Shown here piece by piece: positions 53,571 to 61,861 of a stretch of DNA of 64,000 nucleotides (the first letter of the stretch is position 1; each line of letters starts with the position of its first letter). The notes beneath the pieces are model-generated. The model saw only the letters and a program-made list of their open reading frames with translations, searched no databases and was not told where the DNA came from. Where the stretch lies: contig NZ_GL397071.1 of the NCBI RefSeq assembly GCF_000146345.1, positions 155,328 through 219,327 on the forward strand, given 5' to 3'. The translations under genes were made by a program, and so were the position numbers. The DNA comes from Peptoniphilus duerdenii ATCC BAA-1640. GTDB lineage: Bacteria; Bacillota; Clostridia; Tissierellales; Peptoniphilaceae.

Positions 53571-53585
53571 ATGAACAATGTTCAT
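53571..53585. promoter_or_regulatory. Palindromic operator before the radical SAM gene
   Basis: ATGAACA-A-TGTTCAT, a perfect 7+1+7 palindrome in the leader, 43 bases from the ATG and 16 bases after a TATAAA-like -10 (about 53550-53555). It looks like a TetR/AcrR-type operator. No TetR gene is in the window, so the regulator is unknown. Confidence 0.6.
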
Positions 53586-53627
53586 ATTTTAAGTTGCCAC
53601 AAAAAATTTTTTTAAGGGGGATACATA

Positions 53628-55034
53628 ATGGCAAGTTTAACTAATAAAATGGGACGCAAGACTGCAGAGAAAATAATCGATAGTTCTATAAAAAGTTTTA
53701 ACGATGACCCTCAAAAGGCTATGCTAAAGCTTTTGGATTACGGTCAAAAAATGAAAGTCTTTGATGATAGAAAGTTTGAAGATGCTAAGAAAAACGTAGA
53801 AAATATGGATCACAAATGGGTAAAGATGGCATTCGATGTATATGAACACACAGATCCAAATATTTTAAAACAGACAGCGCTAAATGTAGGATACCAAGCA
53901 GGGTTATACGGATCCCTAGTTCAAAGAAAGATTCGTAAGCGCCTGGGCACCAATGTACCTTGGACAATATTATTCGACCCTACCAGTGCCTGTAACTTAA
54001 AATGTACAGGATGTTGGGCTGCAGAGTACGGTCATAAATTAAATCTAACCTTTGAAGAGATGGACGATATCATAACCCAAGGCAAAGAGCTCGGCTGTTA
54101 TTTCTATCTACTGACTGGTGGAGAGCCTCTAGTTCGTAAAGATGATTTGATCCGCCTTTGCGAAAAACACAACGACTGCGGCTTCCATGCATTTACAAAC
54201 GGAACCCTAATAGACAAAGAATTCTGCGAAGAAGTAAAACGCGTAGGCAACCTTTCATTTGCAGTTTCTCTTGAAGGATTTGAAGAAGCTAACGATTTTA
54301 GACGTGGAGATGGAGTCTTTGAAAAAGTAGTTAAAGCTATGGAGCTTATGCGCGAAGAAGGTTTACTTTTCGGAATTGCAGTATGCTATACCTCAAAGAA
54401 TTATAAGACAGTAACCTCAGATGAATTCTTACAGTTCGTTCAAGATAAGGGAGCTCGCCTTGCGTGGTTCTTCCACTACATGCCAGTAGGAAAAGATGCA
54501 GTGGTAGATCTAATGCTTAAGCCAGATCAAAGAAAGTACATGATCCACCGCATTCGTGACATAAGAAAGGATCCTAACGGTTTTCAACTATTCCCTATCG
54601 ATTTCCAAAACGATGGAGAATTTATAAACGGTTGTATCGCCGGAGGCAAAAACTATCTCCATATAAATGCAAATGGAGACGTGGAACCTTGCGTATTCAT
54701 CCACTACTCCTCAGCAAATATAAGGGACACCAGCATAAAAGATGCACTTGCTCAACCACTGTTCCGTCAATATCAACAAAATCAACCATTTAACGAAAAT
54801 CATTTCAGACCTTGCCCAATGCTTGAAAATCCAGAGTTTCTACGTCATATGGTAGAGACTTCACAGGCTCACTCCACAGATTTAATCGCAAGCGAAAGCG
54901 CCGAAGAACTCTGTACAAAATGTGATGCCTATGCCAAGGAATGGCGTCCAATGGCTGAAGAAATTTGGAAGGAATATAATTCCGATTGGAATCAAGAGAA
55001 AGTAAATAAAAAAGACCACACCATTGTGCGTTGA
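53628..55034 (+). CDS. Radical SAM protein with SPASM-like C-terminus
   Basis: 468 residues. A 110-residue helical N-terminus precedes the radical SAM core: CNLKCTGC (Cys122, 126, 129), the GGEP motif in YLLTGGEPLVRKDD. The C-terminal third has additional cysteines (GCIAGGKNYLHINANGDVEPCV, PCPMLENP, LCTKCDAY), placed like an auxiliary iron-sulfur SPASM-type domain. AGGGGG precedes ATG. No peptide precursor gene or partner enzyme is visible around it, so the substrate is unknown. A terminator follows. Confidence 0.82.
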   Translation: MASLTNKMGRKTAEKIIDSSIKSFNDDPQKAMLKLLDYGQKMKVFDDRKFEDAKKNVENMDHKWVKMAFDVYEHTDPNILKQTALNVGYQAGLYGSLVQRKIRKRLGTNVPWTILFDPTSACNLKCTGCWAAEYGHKLNLTFEEMDDIITQGKELGCYFYLLTGGEPLVRKDDLIRLCEKHNDCGFHAFTNGTLIDKEFCEEVKRVGNLSFAVSLEGFEEANDFRRGDGVFEKVVKAMELMREEGLLFGIAVCYTSKNYKTVTSDEFLQFVQDKGARLAWFFHYMPVGKDAVVDLMLKPDQRKYMIHRIRDIRKDPNGFQLFPIDFQNDGEFINGCIAGGKNYLHINANGDVEPCVFIHYSSANIRDTSIKDALAQPLFRQYQQNQPFNENHFRPCPMLENPEFLRHMVETSQAHSTDLIASESAEELCTKCDAYAKEWRPMAEEIWKEYNSDWNQEKVNKKDHTIVR

Positions 55035-55057
55035 TAATATCCTATATAAATAATAAT

Positions 55058-55088
55058 TATAGCGGCAGTTTTCGGCTGTCGTTTTTTT
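55058..55088 (+). terminator. Terminator after the radical SAM gene
   Basis: GCGGCAG-TTTTC-GGCTGTCGT with one wobble, then seven T. Confidence 0.7.
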
Positions 55089-55204
55089 ATACTATTTTAT
55101 AAAACTCCGTTTAGAAATCTTCAGTATAAGTTTAATTATTTTAATTTTTATGTTAATTTAATTAATATTTTTAATTTAAAACTTAATTTTTTTTAATATT
55201 TATA

Positions 55205-55232
55205 TTGCATTTTTGAATTTTAGTAGTACAAT
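55205..55232 (+). promoter_or_regulatory. Promoter of the DUF2089-DUF4097 operon
   Basis: TTGCAT (55205-55210), 16-bp spacer, TACAAT (55227-55232). Confidence 0.5.
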
Positions 55233-55258
55233 TAAGTTAAAGATGAAAGGAGAATCTT

Positions 55259-55630
55259 ATGGCAAATAAAATTCCAGGCACTTGTCCTTTCTGTGGCAAG
55301 CCAACCGTTGCAACTAGAATCGAATGTAAACACTGTAATATTTCCATAGAAGGAGATTTCTATTTAACTAAGTTTAACCAGCTTACAGAAGAGCAACTTA
55401 AAATGGTGGAACTTTTCCTTGTTAGTCGTGGAAGTATTAAAGAAATGGAACGCATGATGGGAATATCCTATCCAACTGTGCGTAATAAATTGGAAGAAAT
55501 AGTGGTGGCTCTAGGTTACCCAGAAGATACAGAGATAACTCTTAGTCGTTCAGAAGTTTTAGATAAACTGGATAAGGGTGAAATCACTTCTGAAGAAGCT
55601 GTAAATTTACTTAAACAAAGGAGGGATTAA
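55259..55630 (+). CDS. DUF2089 zinc-ribbon/HTH protein
   Basis: 123 residues. Zinc-ribbon Cys9, Cys12, Cys23, Cys26 (CPFCGK ... CKHCN), then a helix-turn-helix (IKEMERMMGISYPTVRNKL) and a short C-terminal segment LDKGEITSEEAVNLLK. The same C-terminal pattern opens the next protein. It is probably a DNA-binding regulator of this operon. Relatives accompany YvlB/LiaX-type envelope proteins in Bacillota. GAAAGGAG stands before ATG. Confidence 0.8.
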   Translation: MANKIPGTCPFCGKPTVATRIECKHCNISIEGDFYLTKFNQLTEEQLKMVELFLVSRGSIKEMERMMGISYPTVRNKLEEIVVALGYPEDTEITLSRSEVLDKLDKGEITSEEAVNLLKQRRD

Positions 55631-55631
55631 T

Positions 55632-56789
55632 TTGAAAGAACAAGATCAAATTCTAGAAATGTTACAAAAAGGAAAGATTACAGTAGAAGAAGCGAAAGAG
55701 CTTTTAAATGCTTTGGACTACGAAGAACCGATAAATAAGAAGAATAAAAATGTCATCTCCTTCGATGTAGATAAGGCGAAGGAAGGATTCCAAGGTATAG
55801 AAAAAAGCGTAAATGATTTTATAAAAACTACATTCGCAACTATTTTCGATAAGGATTTTACTTTCCAAATCAAAGGAAAATTCGACCTTTTCCAAAAACT
55901 ATTTAAGGTAGATGTTTCTAATATGAAAAACCCAGAACTTTTTATTTACAATAGAAATGGATCTGTTCAGTTGGAAGAGTCTGACGATGATGAGCTAAAT
56001 ATAAATGTTAAAGTCCACTACAAAAATATGGAAAACTTCGAAGAAAGTGACTTCTTCACCTTTGAAAATGATGGCGAACACATTTCTTTTAAATCAAAAA
56101 AACCTAGCGAAAATGAGCAGTTCTACCTAGAAGTAGTGGCACAAATTCCAAGTAGAGAATTTTCAAATATTGTGGTAGATACTACCAACGCACCTATTTT
56201 TGCAGAAGATATTTTCGCGTCAAAACTTGATCTATCCACCACAAACGGAAAGATAATACTTGAGGATTCAAATGTAGACGAACTATCTATAACCACATCC
56301 AACGGACCGATTAATATAGAAGACACAAAAGGCTCAGTGGCAAATGTAAAATCATCCAATAGCAAGATTATTATGGAAGATATTTCTTTTGATGATTTTA
56401 AAGGTACAACTTCCAACGGCAAGATAAATGGAGAGAACTTGGACTTCTCCGATTTGAATCTACATACCTCAAACGGTTCTATCCTTTTAGAAAATCTTTC
56501 TACAGATCGACTAAAAAAAGCAAGTCTCAAAAGCTCCAACGGAGATTTGTCTATGGAACTTGGAAGTCTAAGACGCAGGGCAAACTTTGACCTCGCAACC
56601 ACCTCCGGAAGAATCAATTTAAATATTCCCGTTGAGATGAAATCAAATTCCCAAAAGGATACCTACTCCTATAACAAACACATCGTCGCATCCACTACCC
56701 ATTTCGAAGAAGAAGGAAACGCTATTGATTTCGTACTAGCAACAGCAAATGCAAATATAAATATTGAAGACAACAAAAACATAGACTAA
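55632..56789 (+). CDS. DUF4097 protein, YvlB/LiaX-like
   Basis: 385 residues, starting at TTG seven bases after AGGAGG, which overlaps the preceding stop. The N-terminal helix carries LQKGKITVEEAKELL, a SHOCT-like segment. From about 100 the chain is a right-handed beta-solenoid of DUF4097 repeats (LSTTNGKIILEDSN, ITTSNGPINIEDT, GTTSNGKINGENL, HTSNGSILLENL). There is no signal peptide or membrane segment, so export, if any, is not of the usual type. YvlB and LiaX respond to cell-envelope stress. Confidence 0.8.
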   Translation: MKEQDQILEMLQKGKITVEEAKELLNALDYEEPINKKNKNVISFDVDKAKEGFQGIEKSVNDFIKTTFATIFDKDFTFQIKGKFDLFQKLFKVDVSNMKNPELFIYNRNGSVQLEESDDDELNINVKVHYKNMENFEESDFFTFENDGEHISFKSKKPSENEQFYLEVVAQIPSREFSNIVVDTTNAPIFAEDIFASKLDLSTTNGKIILEDSNVDELSITTSNGPINIEDTKGSVANVKSSNSKIIMEDISFDDFKGTTSNGKINGENLDFSDLNLHTSNGSILLENLSTDRLKKASLKSSNGDLSMELGSLRRRANFDLATTSGRINLNIPVEMKSNSQKDTYSYNKHIVASTTHFEEEGNAIDFVLATANANINIEDNKNID

Positions 56790-56805
56790 AAAAAAAATAC
56801 AAAAT

Positions 56806-56853
56806 AAAAAGCAACGATTTGAGAAAATTTAAAAATTCTCTTCGTTGCTTTTT
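56806..56853. terminator. Bidirectional terminator
   Basis: AAAAAGCAACGA pairs with TCGTTGCTTTTT; inner GAGAA/TTCTC. It separates the two convergent operons. Confidence 0.88.
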
Positions 56854-56857
56854 TATT

Positions 56858-58222
56858 TTATTCAGTTCTTATTGCATCCAGTGCGGATAGTTTCATTGCA
56901 CGTCTAGCAGGTAGGTATCCTGAAAGAAGTCCAATTAGCGTTGAAAATCCTAGTGCAGTTAGGATAAGTCCTACAGAAATTATGGAAATCTTAGGCTCGA
57001 AGTTTACTGTTTCTCCACCCAGCTGTCCCATAAAGTACCCGGCGAAAAATTTGTTCGCAAGTACAGAGATAATAAGTGAGTTTACAACTGCGATCACTCC
57101 TCCGATAAGACCTATAAGGCTCGCTTCTAAAAGGAATAGGTTTTGAATATCTCTTATAGATGCTCCTATTACCTTCATGATTCCGATTTCTTTGGTCCTT
57201 TCGTAGATGGACATGATCATTGTGTTTGCGATACCAATAGCTGCAATTATAAATGAAATTGCTCCGATACCGCCAAAGACTGCCTGTACGATTCCTATCT
57301 GTTTATTGGCATTATCTAAGAATTCTTTCGTCATATTGTAAGGACGAAATCCCTTATCTTTAAGCGATTTTGTTACTGCGTCTACATTTTTTATATCATC
57401 CACTACTACTTTTATATTGTTGTAGTTCTTGGATTTTAATTTTACTTTGAATTGACTCGCCAAGGCTTTATAAGTTTCGATGCTCATAAAGAGACAATTT
57501 TGTTTTTGGTAGTCGTTTCCTTCTGTCATTTCTCCAGATATTCTAAGTTGAACTTGTTTACCGTCGCTTTGATTGTTTTGATTTCCATCCATCTCCATGG
57601 ATCCCATATCTGACATTCTATCATCGTCACTTGTTGATTTTGGTTCAAATTTTGTGATGTAGATCTTTCGATTCATCAAAGATTTCTTTTCTGAAAAATA
57701 GTTAGGACGACTTCTATCGTAGAATTGATACTTAACCTGGGAACCTAAAATTACCACAGGATTTTTTTCTCCTGGCGCTATATATTTCCCATTTGCAAGC
57801 TCAATTCCATAGTCTTCCATATATTGAGGTGGCATCCCAACTATATCCACATAGCTAGCTTCTTCTCTTCCCATTTTTAGACTGACAGTAGCTTCGTACA
57901 TAGGGATTACTGCCTTTATATGTTCTATTTCAGAAACTTCATTTATGGTTTGATTGTTCATCGGTTTCTTCTTTGGCTTTTGGTATCCCGGCTTGTCCAT
58001 CTCTGGATCAAATCTCGTGAATTGACTATTTAGCTCTAGGACCCTCATGTCCCCCATATCCTCATAGAATTTGGAGTTCATAAATTTAAAACCACGACCG
58101 ATTGAAATAATTATAATTATTGCCGTTGCACCGATTATTACACCTAGAACGGTCAGGAATGTCCTTAGCTTCCTCGAAGCCAGGTTTCCCGCCGCCATTT
58201 TGAATAAATCGCTAAACTTCAT
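56858..58222 (-). CDS. MacB/FtsX-type ABC transporter permease
   Basis: 454 residues. One helix at the N-terminus (LRTFLTVLGVIIGATAIIII), a large outer MacB-type domain (about 45-320), then three helices at the C-terminus (from VFGGIGAISFIIAAIGIANTM) with the FtsX motif. A mechanotransmission-type exporter, used for surface proteins or antimicrobial peptides. Its start overlaps the stop of the CARDB gene (TAATG). A methionine/Asp-rich insertion (about 200-215; SDMGSMEMDGNQNNQ) lies in the outer domain. Confidence 0.85.
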   Translation of the reverse strand: MKFSDLFKMAAGNLASRKLRTFLTVLGVIIGATAIIIIISIGRGFKFMNSKFYEDMGDMRVLELNSQFTRFDPEMDKPGYQKPKKKPMNNQTINEVSEIEHIKAVIPMYEATVSLKMGREEASYVDIVGMPPQYMEDYGIELANGKYIAPGEKNPVVILGSQVKYQFYDRSRPNYFSEKKSLMNRKIYITKFEPKSTSDDDRMSDMGSMEMDGNQNNQSDGKQVQLRISGEMTEGNDYQKQNCLFMSIETYKALASQFKVKLKSKNYNNIKVVVDDIKNVDAVTKSLKDKGFRPYNMTKEFLDNANKQIGIVQAVFGGIGAISFIIAAIGIANTMIMSIYERTKEIGIMKVIGASIRDIQNLFLLEASLIGLIGGVIAVVNSLIISVLANKFFAGYFMGQLGGETVNFEPKISIISVGLILTALGFSTLIGLLSGYLPARRAMKLSALDAIRTE

Positions 58223-60354
58223 TAGATTGTTAGATCCTCATTTTCTTTTTTCTTTTTCTTGTAGATAAAGAATGCTCCACCGATTGCTGCAGCCGCTACT
58301 GCAAGCCCACCGAGTATTTTGAAGATACCTTTAGATGAACCTCCGCCCATGTCTTGGTTGTTCATGTCATTTTCATCCATTTTAGGCATATCTTCTACGG
58401 TGAATTCATATTCTTTCTTTACCTCTTGGGTAACTCCCATTGAATCTTCGAAGGTCCAAACGAGTTCAACCTTCTTTTGTCCTGGAGTATCAGGAGTTAC
58501 ATTTACCATAAAGGTATCTTGAGAGCCCGGTGCAAAAGCTCCTTTGTAGTATGATGGTGTATCGAACTTCAATCCTTCGCCCTTGATCTTAATCATTACG
58601 TTTGAAAGATTTGCCTTACCAGTGTTGTAATAATCTATTGAAAGTGGAGTTTCCCCTCCTACCATAAATTCACCTTGTGGTAGCACGTCTCCCACTTCAA
58701 GTTTAGCTTGTTGAACTACAGGCACACCAATTTGAGCGGTGTCTGTATATTTATTTGCCTTTGCATCTTCGTATTCAAAGTTTGCAACTACTGTATAAGT
58801 TTTTGCAGCAGTATCAGGAACGGTTGTAAAAGTAATTTCCTTTTCAATCCTTGCTCCCGGCGCGATGCTTGCAATGTAGAAAGTATTAGAAGAATCCACC
58901 GGTGTAAATACGGACGCGGTTGGCATAGCTCCACCAGTTTGTCCTCCGTTAGAATCTCCAGAACCTACAGACTCTTGAGTATCTGAAGTAAGGAAGATCT
59001 TGATATTTTTAACAGTCTTCTTCGCATTAGTGTTGAAGAATTTTAAATATAGTTTAAATGGCTTGCCCGCTTCAATAGTTTGTGGTTCTAAATAATAATC
59101 TTCGATTATAAGTTTAGGTGTAGATTCATTTACAGGTTTGCCGTCATTCTTTTCAACTGGAGCCTTTACAAATACTCCCACGATTTGACTTGTAGATTGA
59201 GCTTCCGCCTTTGTATCGTCTGTGTAATCAACCTTTAGTTCCACAGGATAGTTCTTAGTTTCTGCAGAAGGTGTAACCATAAAGTCGTAGGAGAAGTTTT
59301 TCTTTTCTCCTGGTGCAAGTTCTTTTAGTTGAATAATTGAAACGGTTCTAGAAGCAAGTCCGTTTTGGTCTTGGCTATTTGCTTGTACCTTTAGATTCTT
59401 AGCAGTAACCTTTCCTGTGTTTACAAGATCAAAGGAAATGGTGGTCTTTGCATTTCTATATAGAATTCCTGATGGGAATTTGATATTTCTAAATTCTAGA
59501 GCTGAAGGCTCTTGTTGTGATTTAGTAATATTGAATGAAAATTGATATTTGCCAGTCTTAGGCGCTTGTTCAGAAGTTTTGTCTTGTCCTGGTCCATATC
59601 CTGAAAATGTATAGTCAAGGTCTAGCATGTACGTTCCAGGGGCTGTGGATTTATCAGACTTTAAATTAAAAGTGATGTACTTAGTTTCTCCCGGGTTAAG
59701 AGTTGTAATATCAACAGTAGAAAGTCCGCTTGCAAGGGTGATCTTTTGTGATTCAAGTTTATCAATGGATAGTTTTATATTATTTGCAGGAGCATCACCA
59801 GTGTTTGTAACTTGGAATGGAACTTGGAATTCCTTGCCCGCTTCTTGTTCGTTTATCCAGAATGTTTCAACCTTTTTAATTTCTATTGCTGGGTTAACAG
59901 GTTTTGAAGGCGCAGTTATTTTTACATAGACAGTTTCTTGTTGAGTAAGAGTTTTAGTTCCTACCTTATATTGTAAATCTAAGGTAACAGGAACAGTTCC
60001 ACCTTGAAATCCACTGTCAGCAACAATATCAAAACTTCCTTCTTGTTCAGTATTATCTTTTAAATTAAAGTATATTGAATTATCGCTTTTATAGACATAT
60101 CCGTCTCCTTGGATATATACTTTGTCCGGATCTTTTATAGACGCTTTTATAATAAGATCTGTTACATCTTCATTATAAGTTTTATCTTTTTTAATTTTTA
60201 CTTTAACATTGGCACTGCCATTGCTTAAAATATTTGTTGTTTGATTTACAGATACAACAATGCAAGGATTAACAATTTGGTTTGCTCCATTTGCATAAGT
60301 ATTAATCGTAAATAGCATTATTAATGCCAGTAATATAGAAGTGAATTTTTTCAT
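58222..60354 (-). CDS. COG1361/CARDB-like surface protein
   Basis: 710 residues. Signal peptide (MKKFTSILLALIMLF ... YANGA), then four or so repeated Ig-like CARDB/NEW3 domains: VPFQVTNTGDAPANNIKLSI, ISFDLVNTGKVTAKNLKV, LYLKFFNTNAKKTVKNIKI and LSIDYYNTGKANLSNVMIKI. The C-terminus has one membrane helix and a Lys-rich tail (from IFKILGGLAVAAAAIGGAFF). It is probably the outer scaffold of the ABC exporter encoded on both sides of it. Its ATG overlaps the ATPase stop (ATGA). Confidence 0.85.
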   Translation of the reverse strand: MKKFTSILLALIMLFTINTYANGANQIVNPCIVVSVNQTTNILSNGSANVKVKIKKDKTYNEDVTDLIIKASIKDPDKVYIQGDGYVYKSDNSIYFNLKDNTEQEGSFDIVADSGFQGGTVPVTLDLQYKVGTKTLTQQETVYVKITAPSKPVNPAIEIKKVETFWINEQEAGKEFQVPFQVTNTGDAPANNIKLSIDKLESQKITLASGLSTVDITTLNPGETKYITFNLKSDKSTAPGTYMLDLDYTFSGYGPGQDKTSEQAPKTGKYQFSFNITKSQQEPSALEFRNIKFPSGILYRNAKTTISFDLVNTGKVTAKNLKVQANSQDQNGLASRTVSIIQLKELAPGEKKNFSYDFMVTPSAETKNYPVELKVDYTDDTKAEAQSTSQIVGVFVKAPVEKNDGKPVNESTPKLIIEDYYLEPQTIEAGKPFKLYLKFFNTNAKKTVKNIKIFLTSDTQESVGSGDSNGGQTGGAMPTASVFTPVDSSNTFYIASIAPGARIEKEITFTTVPDTAAKTYTVVANFEYEDAKANKYTDTAQIGVPVVQQAKLEVGDVLPQGEFMVGGETPLSIDYYNTGKANLSNVMIKIKGEGLKFDTPSYYKGAFAPGSQDTFMVNVTPDTPGQKKVELVWTFEDSMGVTQEVKKEYEFTVEDMPKMDENDMNNQDMGGGSSKGIFKILGGLAVAAAAIGGAFFIYKKKKKENEDLTI

Positions 60355-61064
60355 ACTATCTCCTTTCTAGGTATCTTTGCGTCATTTTCTTCTATGCTTG
60401 TTATCATCCCGTCTCTCATGTCCACTATCCTATCTGCGTAGATGGATGTCTCTACGTCGTGTGTTACTATTATCAGTGTTTGATTGTTCTTACGAGCCAT
60501 TTCGCACATGAGGTTCATTACTTCAAATGATGTGTTGGTGTCCAGATTTCCCGTTGGCTCGTCGGCAAAGATAATCTTAGGTGCATCGACAAATGCTCGG
60601 GCTATGGATACTCTTTGTTGTTGACCACCACTCATCTCGTTTGGTTTGTGGTGGAGTCTTTCTCCTAGTCCTACCTTTTCAAGTATATCTTTTGCAAGTT
60701 CATCTCTTTTTTTCTTAGGAACTCCTTTAAATATGAGTCCCAAACTGACATTGTCCATGGCAGAGAGATTTTTTATAAGATTGTAGGATTGAAAAATAAA
60801 TCCGACATTTAATCTTCTAAATTTAGTTACCTGGCTTTCGCTTAGCTTCTCAATATGTATCCCGCCGATGGAGATCGTTCCTGAGGTTGGTTTGTCTAGT
60901 CCTGCAACCATATTTAGAAGTGTGGATTTACCTGAGCCGGAAGTACCTAGTAGACAGAGGATTTCTCCTTCGTATATATCTAGATTTATTCCGCCGAGGG
61001 CTACTACTTTTTCTGTGCCCATTTTATAGATTTTCTTCAGGTCGCGAATCTCTATAAGCTTCAT
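60351..61064 (-). CDS. MacB-type ABC transporter ATP-binding protein
   Basis: 237 residues: Walker A LLGTSGSGKST, Q-loop FIFQSYNL, signature MSGGQQQRVSIARAF, Walker B IIFADEPTGNLD and H-loop IVTHD. LolD/MacB class. First gene of the three-gene operon; an extended -10 (TGT TATACT, minus strand, 61083-61091) lies just upstream. Confidence 0.92.
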   Translation of the reverse strand: MKLIEIRDLKKIYKMGTEKVVALGGINLDIYEGEILCLLGTSGSGKSTLLNMVAGLDKPTSGTISIGGIHIEKLSESQVTKFRRLNVGFIFQSYNLIKNLSAMDNVSLGLIFKGVPKKKRDELAKDILEKVGLGERLHHKPNEMSGGQQQRVSIARAFVDAPKIIFADEPTGNLDTNTSFEVMNLMCEMARKNNQTLIIVTHDVETSIYADRIVDMRDGMITSIEENDAKIPRKEIV

Positions 61065-61082
61065 ATTACCACCTCTTGTTTT

Positions 61083-61091
61083 AGTATAACA
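61083..61091 (-). promoter_or_regulatory. Extended -10 promoter of the ABC-CARDB-FtsX operon
   Basis: Minus strand TGT-TATACT, no good -35 (TTGTAA is 22 bp away). About 20 bases before the ATG. Confidence 0.45.
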
Positions 61092-61172
61092 TAGCTAAGA
61101 TTTTAATAGTTTACAAAAGTATTAAATTTGAGAATTCCTATCTGAAAATTTTGTAAAATTTTTATATTTTTA

Positions 61173-61800
61173 TGTTGATGCTATCAGCAGACTGTTTCAA
61201 CCAATCGGCTACGCCTCTTGGGAAACAGGTTGCATCACACCTGCTAAGACTCACTACGTTCGTCTTTAGATGTAGACGTATAGCATGTGTTTTTATTTTT
61301 TTGTTTTTGATGCTATCCGGATATCATGTGTTATCATTGTTATTTTTTGTAGTGGAAGTACCAGATGGAGACAGTCACCCTGAGCGGAAATGACGAAGCC
61401 AAAGGCTGAGTCATTGGAGTCGAATGGGTATAACCATGGCGGGGTTATGTATGGATGATTTCACTTGCCTTGACTAGGTTAAATATAGCTTATACCCGTT
61501 CGACTCACTTCGTTCGCTCAGGGTGACTGCAATTGTAAAGGTATTTTGTAATATTTTTTTGGAATAGATGGGTTAAATATAGGTCAGATCCTTCGACTTC
61601 GACGGCAAAAGCCGTCTTCGCTCAGGATGACTGTAGTTGTGAGGTTCATTGTAGCGTCGAAGCCCTAGCCGAAATCTTTGATTTCGTAGCAGGTCTCGTG
61701 CATAGTTCCAAAGAAGACGAGCATTGCGAAGGCTGATTTGCAGAACTCGACTGCCTCTCAGGATGACCAAGTGAAGGAGTTGACCTCATAATTTATTTAA
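61173..61800. repeat. Dispersed repeat cluster with nested hairpins (copy 3)
   Basis: About 600 non-coding bases. 61188-61225 folds a hairpin (CTGTTTC / GAAACAG). 61374-61433 and 61478-61526 are an inverted pair (GTCACCCTGAGCG ... GGGTATAACC against its complement). 61491-61540 match 151-200; 61571-61598 match 12226-12253; 61660-61767 match 62898-63006 (both carry CCCTAGCCGAAATC and GATTTCGTAGCAGG). No coding potential. Confidence 0.8.
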
Positions 61801-61813
61801 ATTTATATAAAAA

Positions 61814-61840
61814 AGGAATGTCCCTATAGGCAACATTCCT
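61814..61840 (-). terminator. Terminator of the M48-like gene
   Basis: AGGAATGT / ACATTCCT, 8-bp stem, T-rich on the minus strand. Confidence 0.8.
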
Positions 61841-61861
61841 CTTATTTTATAATTTTTATTT

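Noticed and set aside
55632-56789. Adhesin or phage tail fibre call for the beta-solenoid protein
   Set aside because: No signal peptide and a DUF2089 neighbour; the repeated pattern fits DUF4097.
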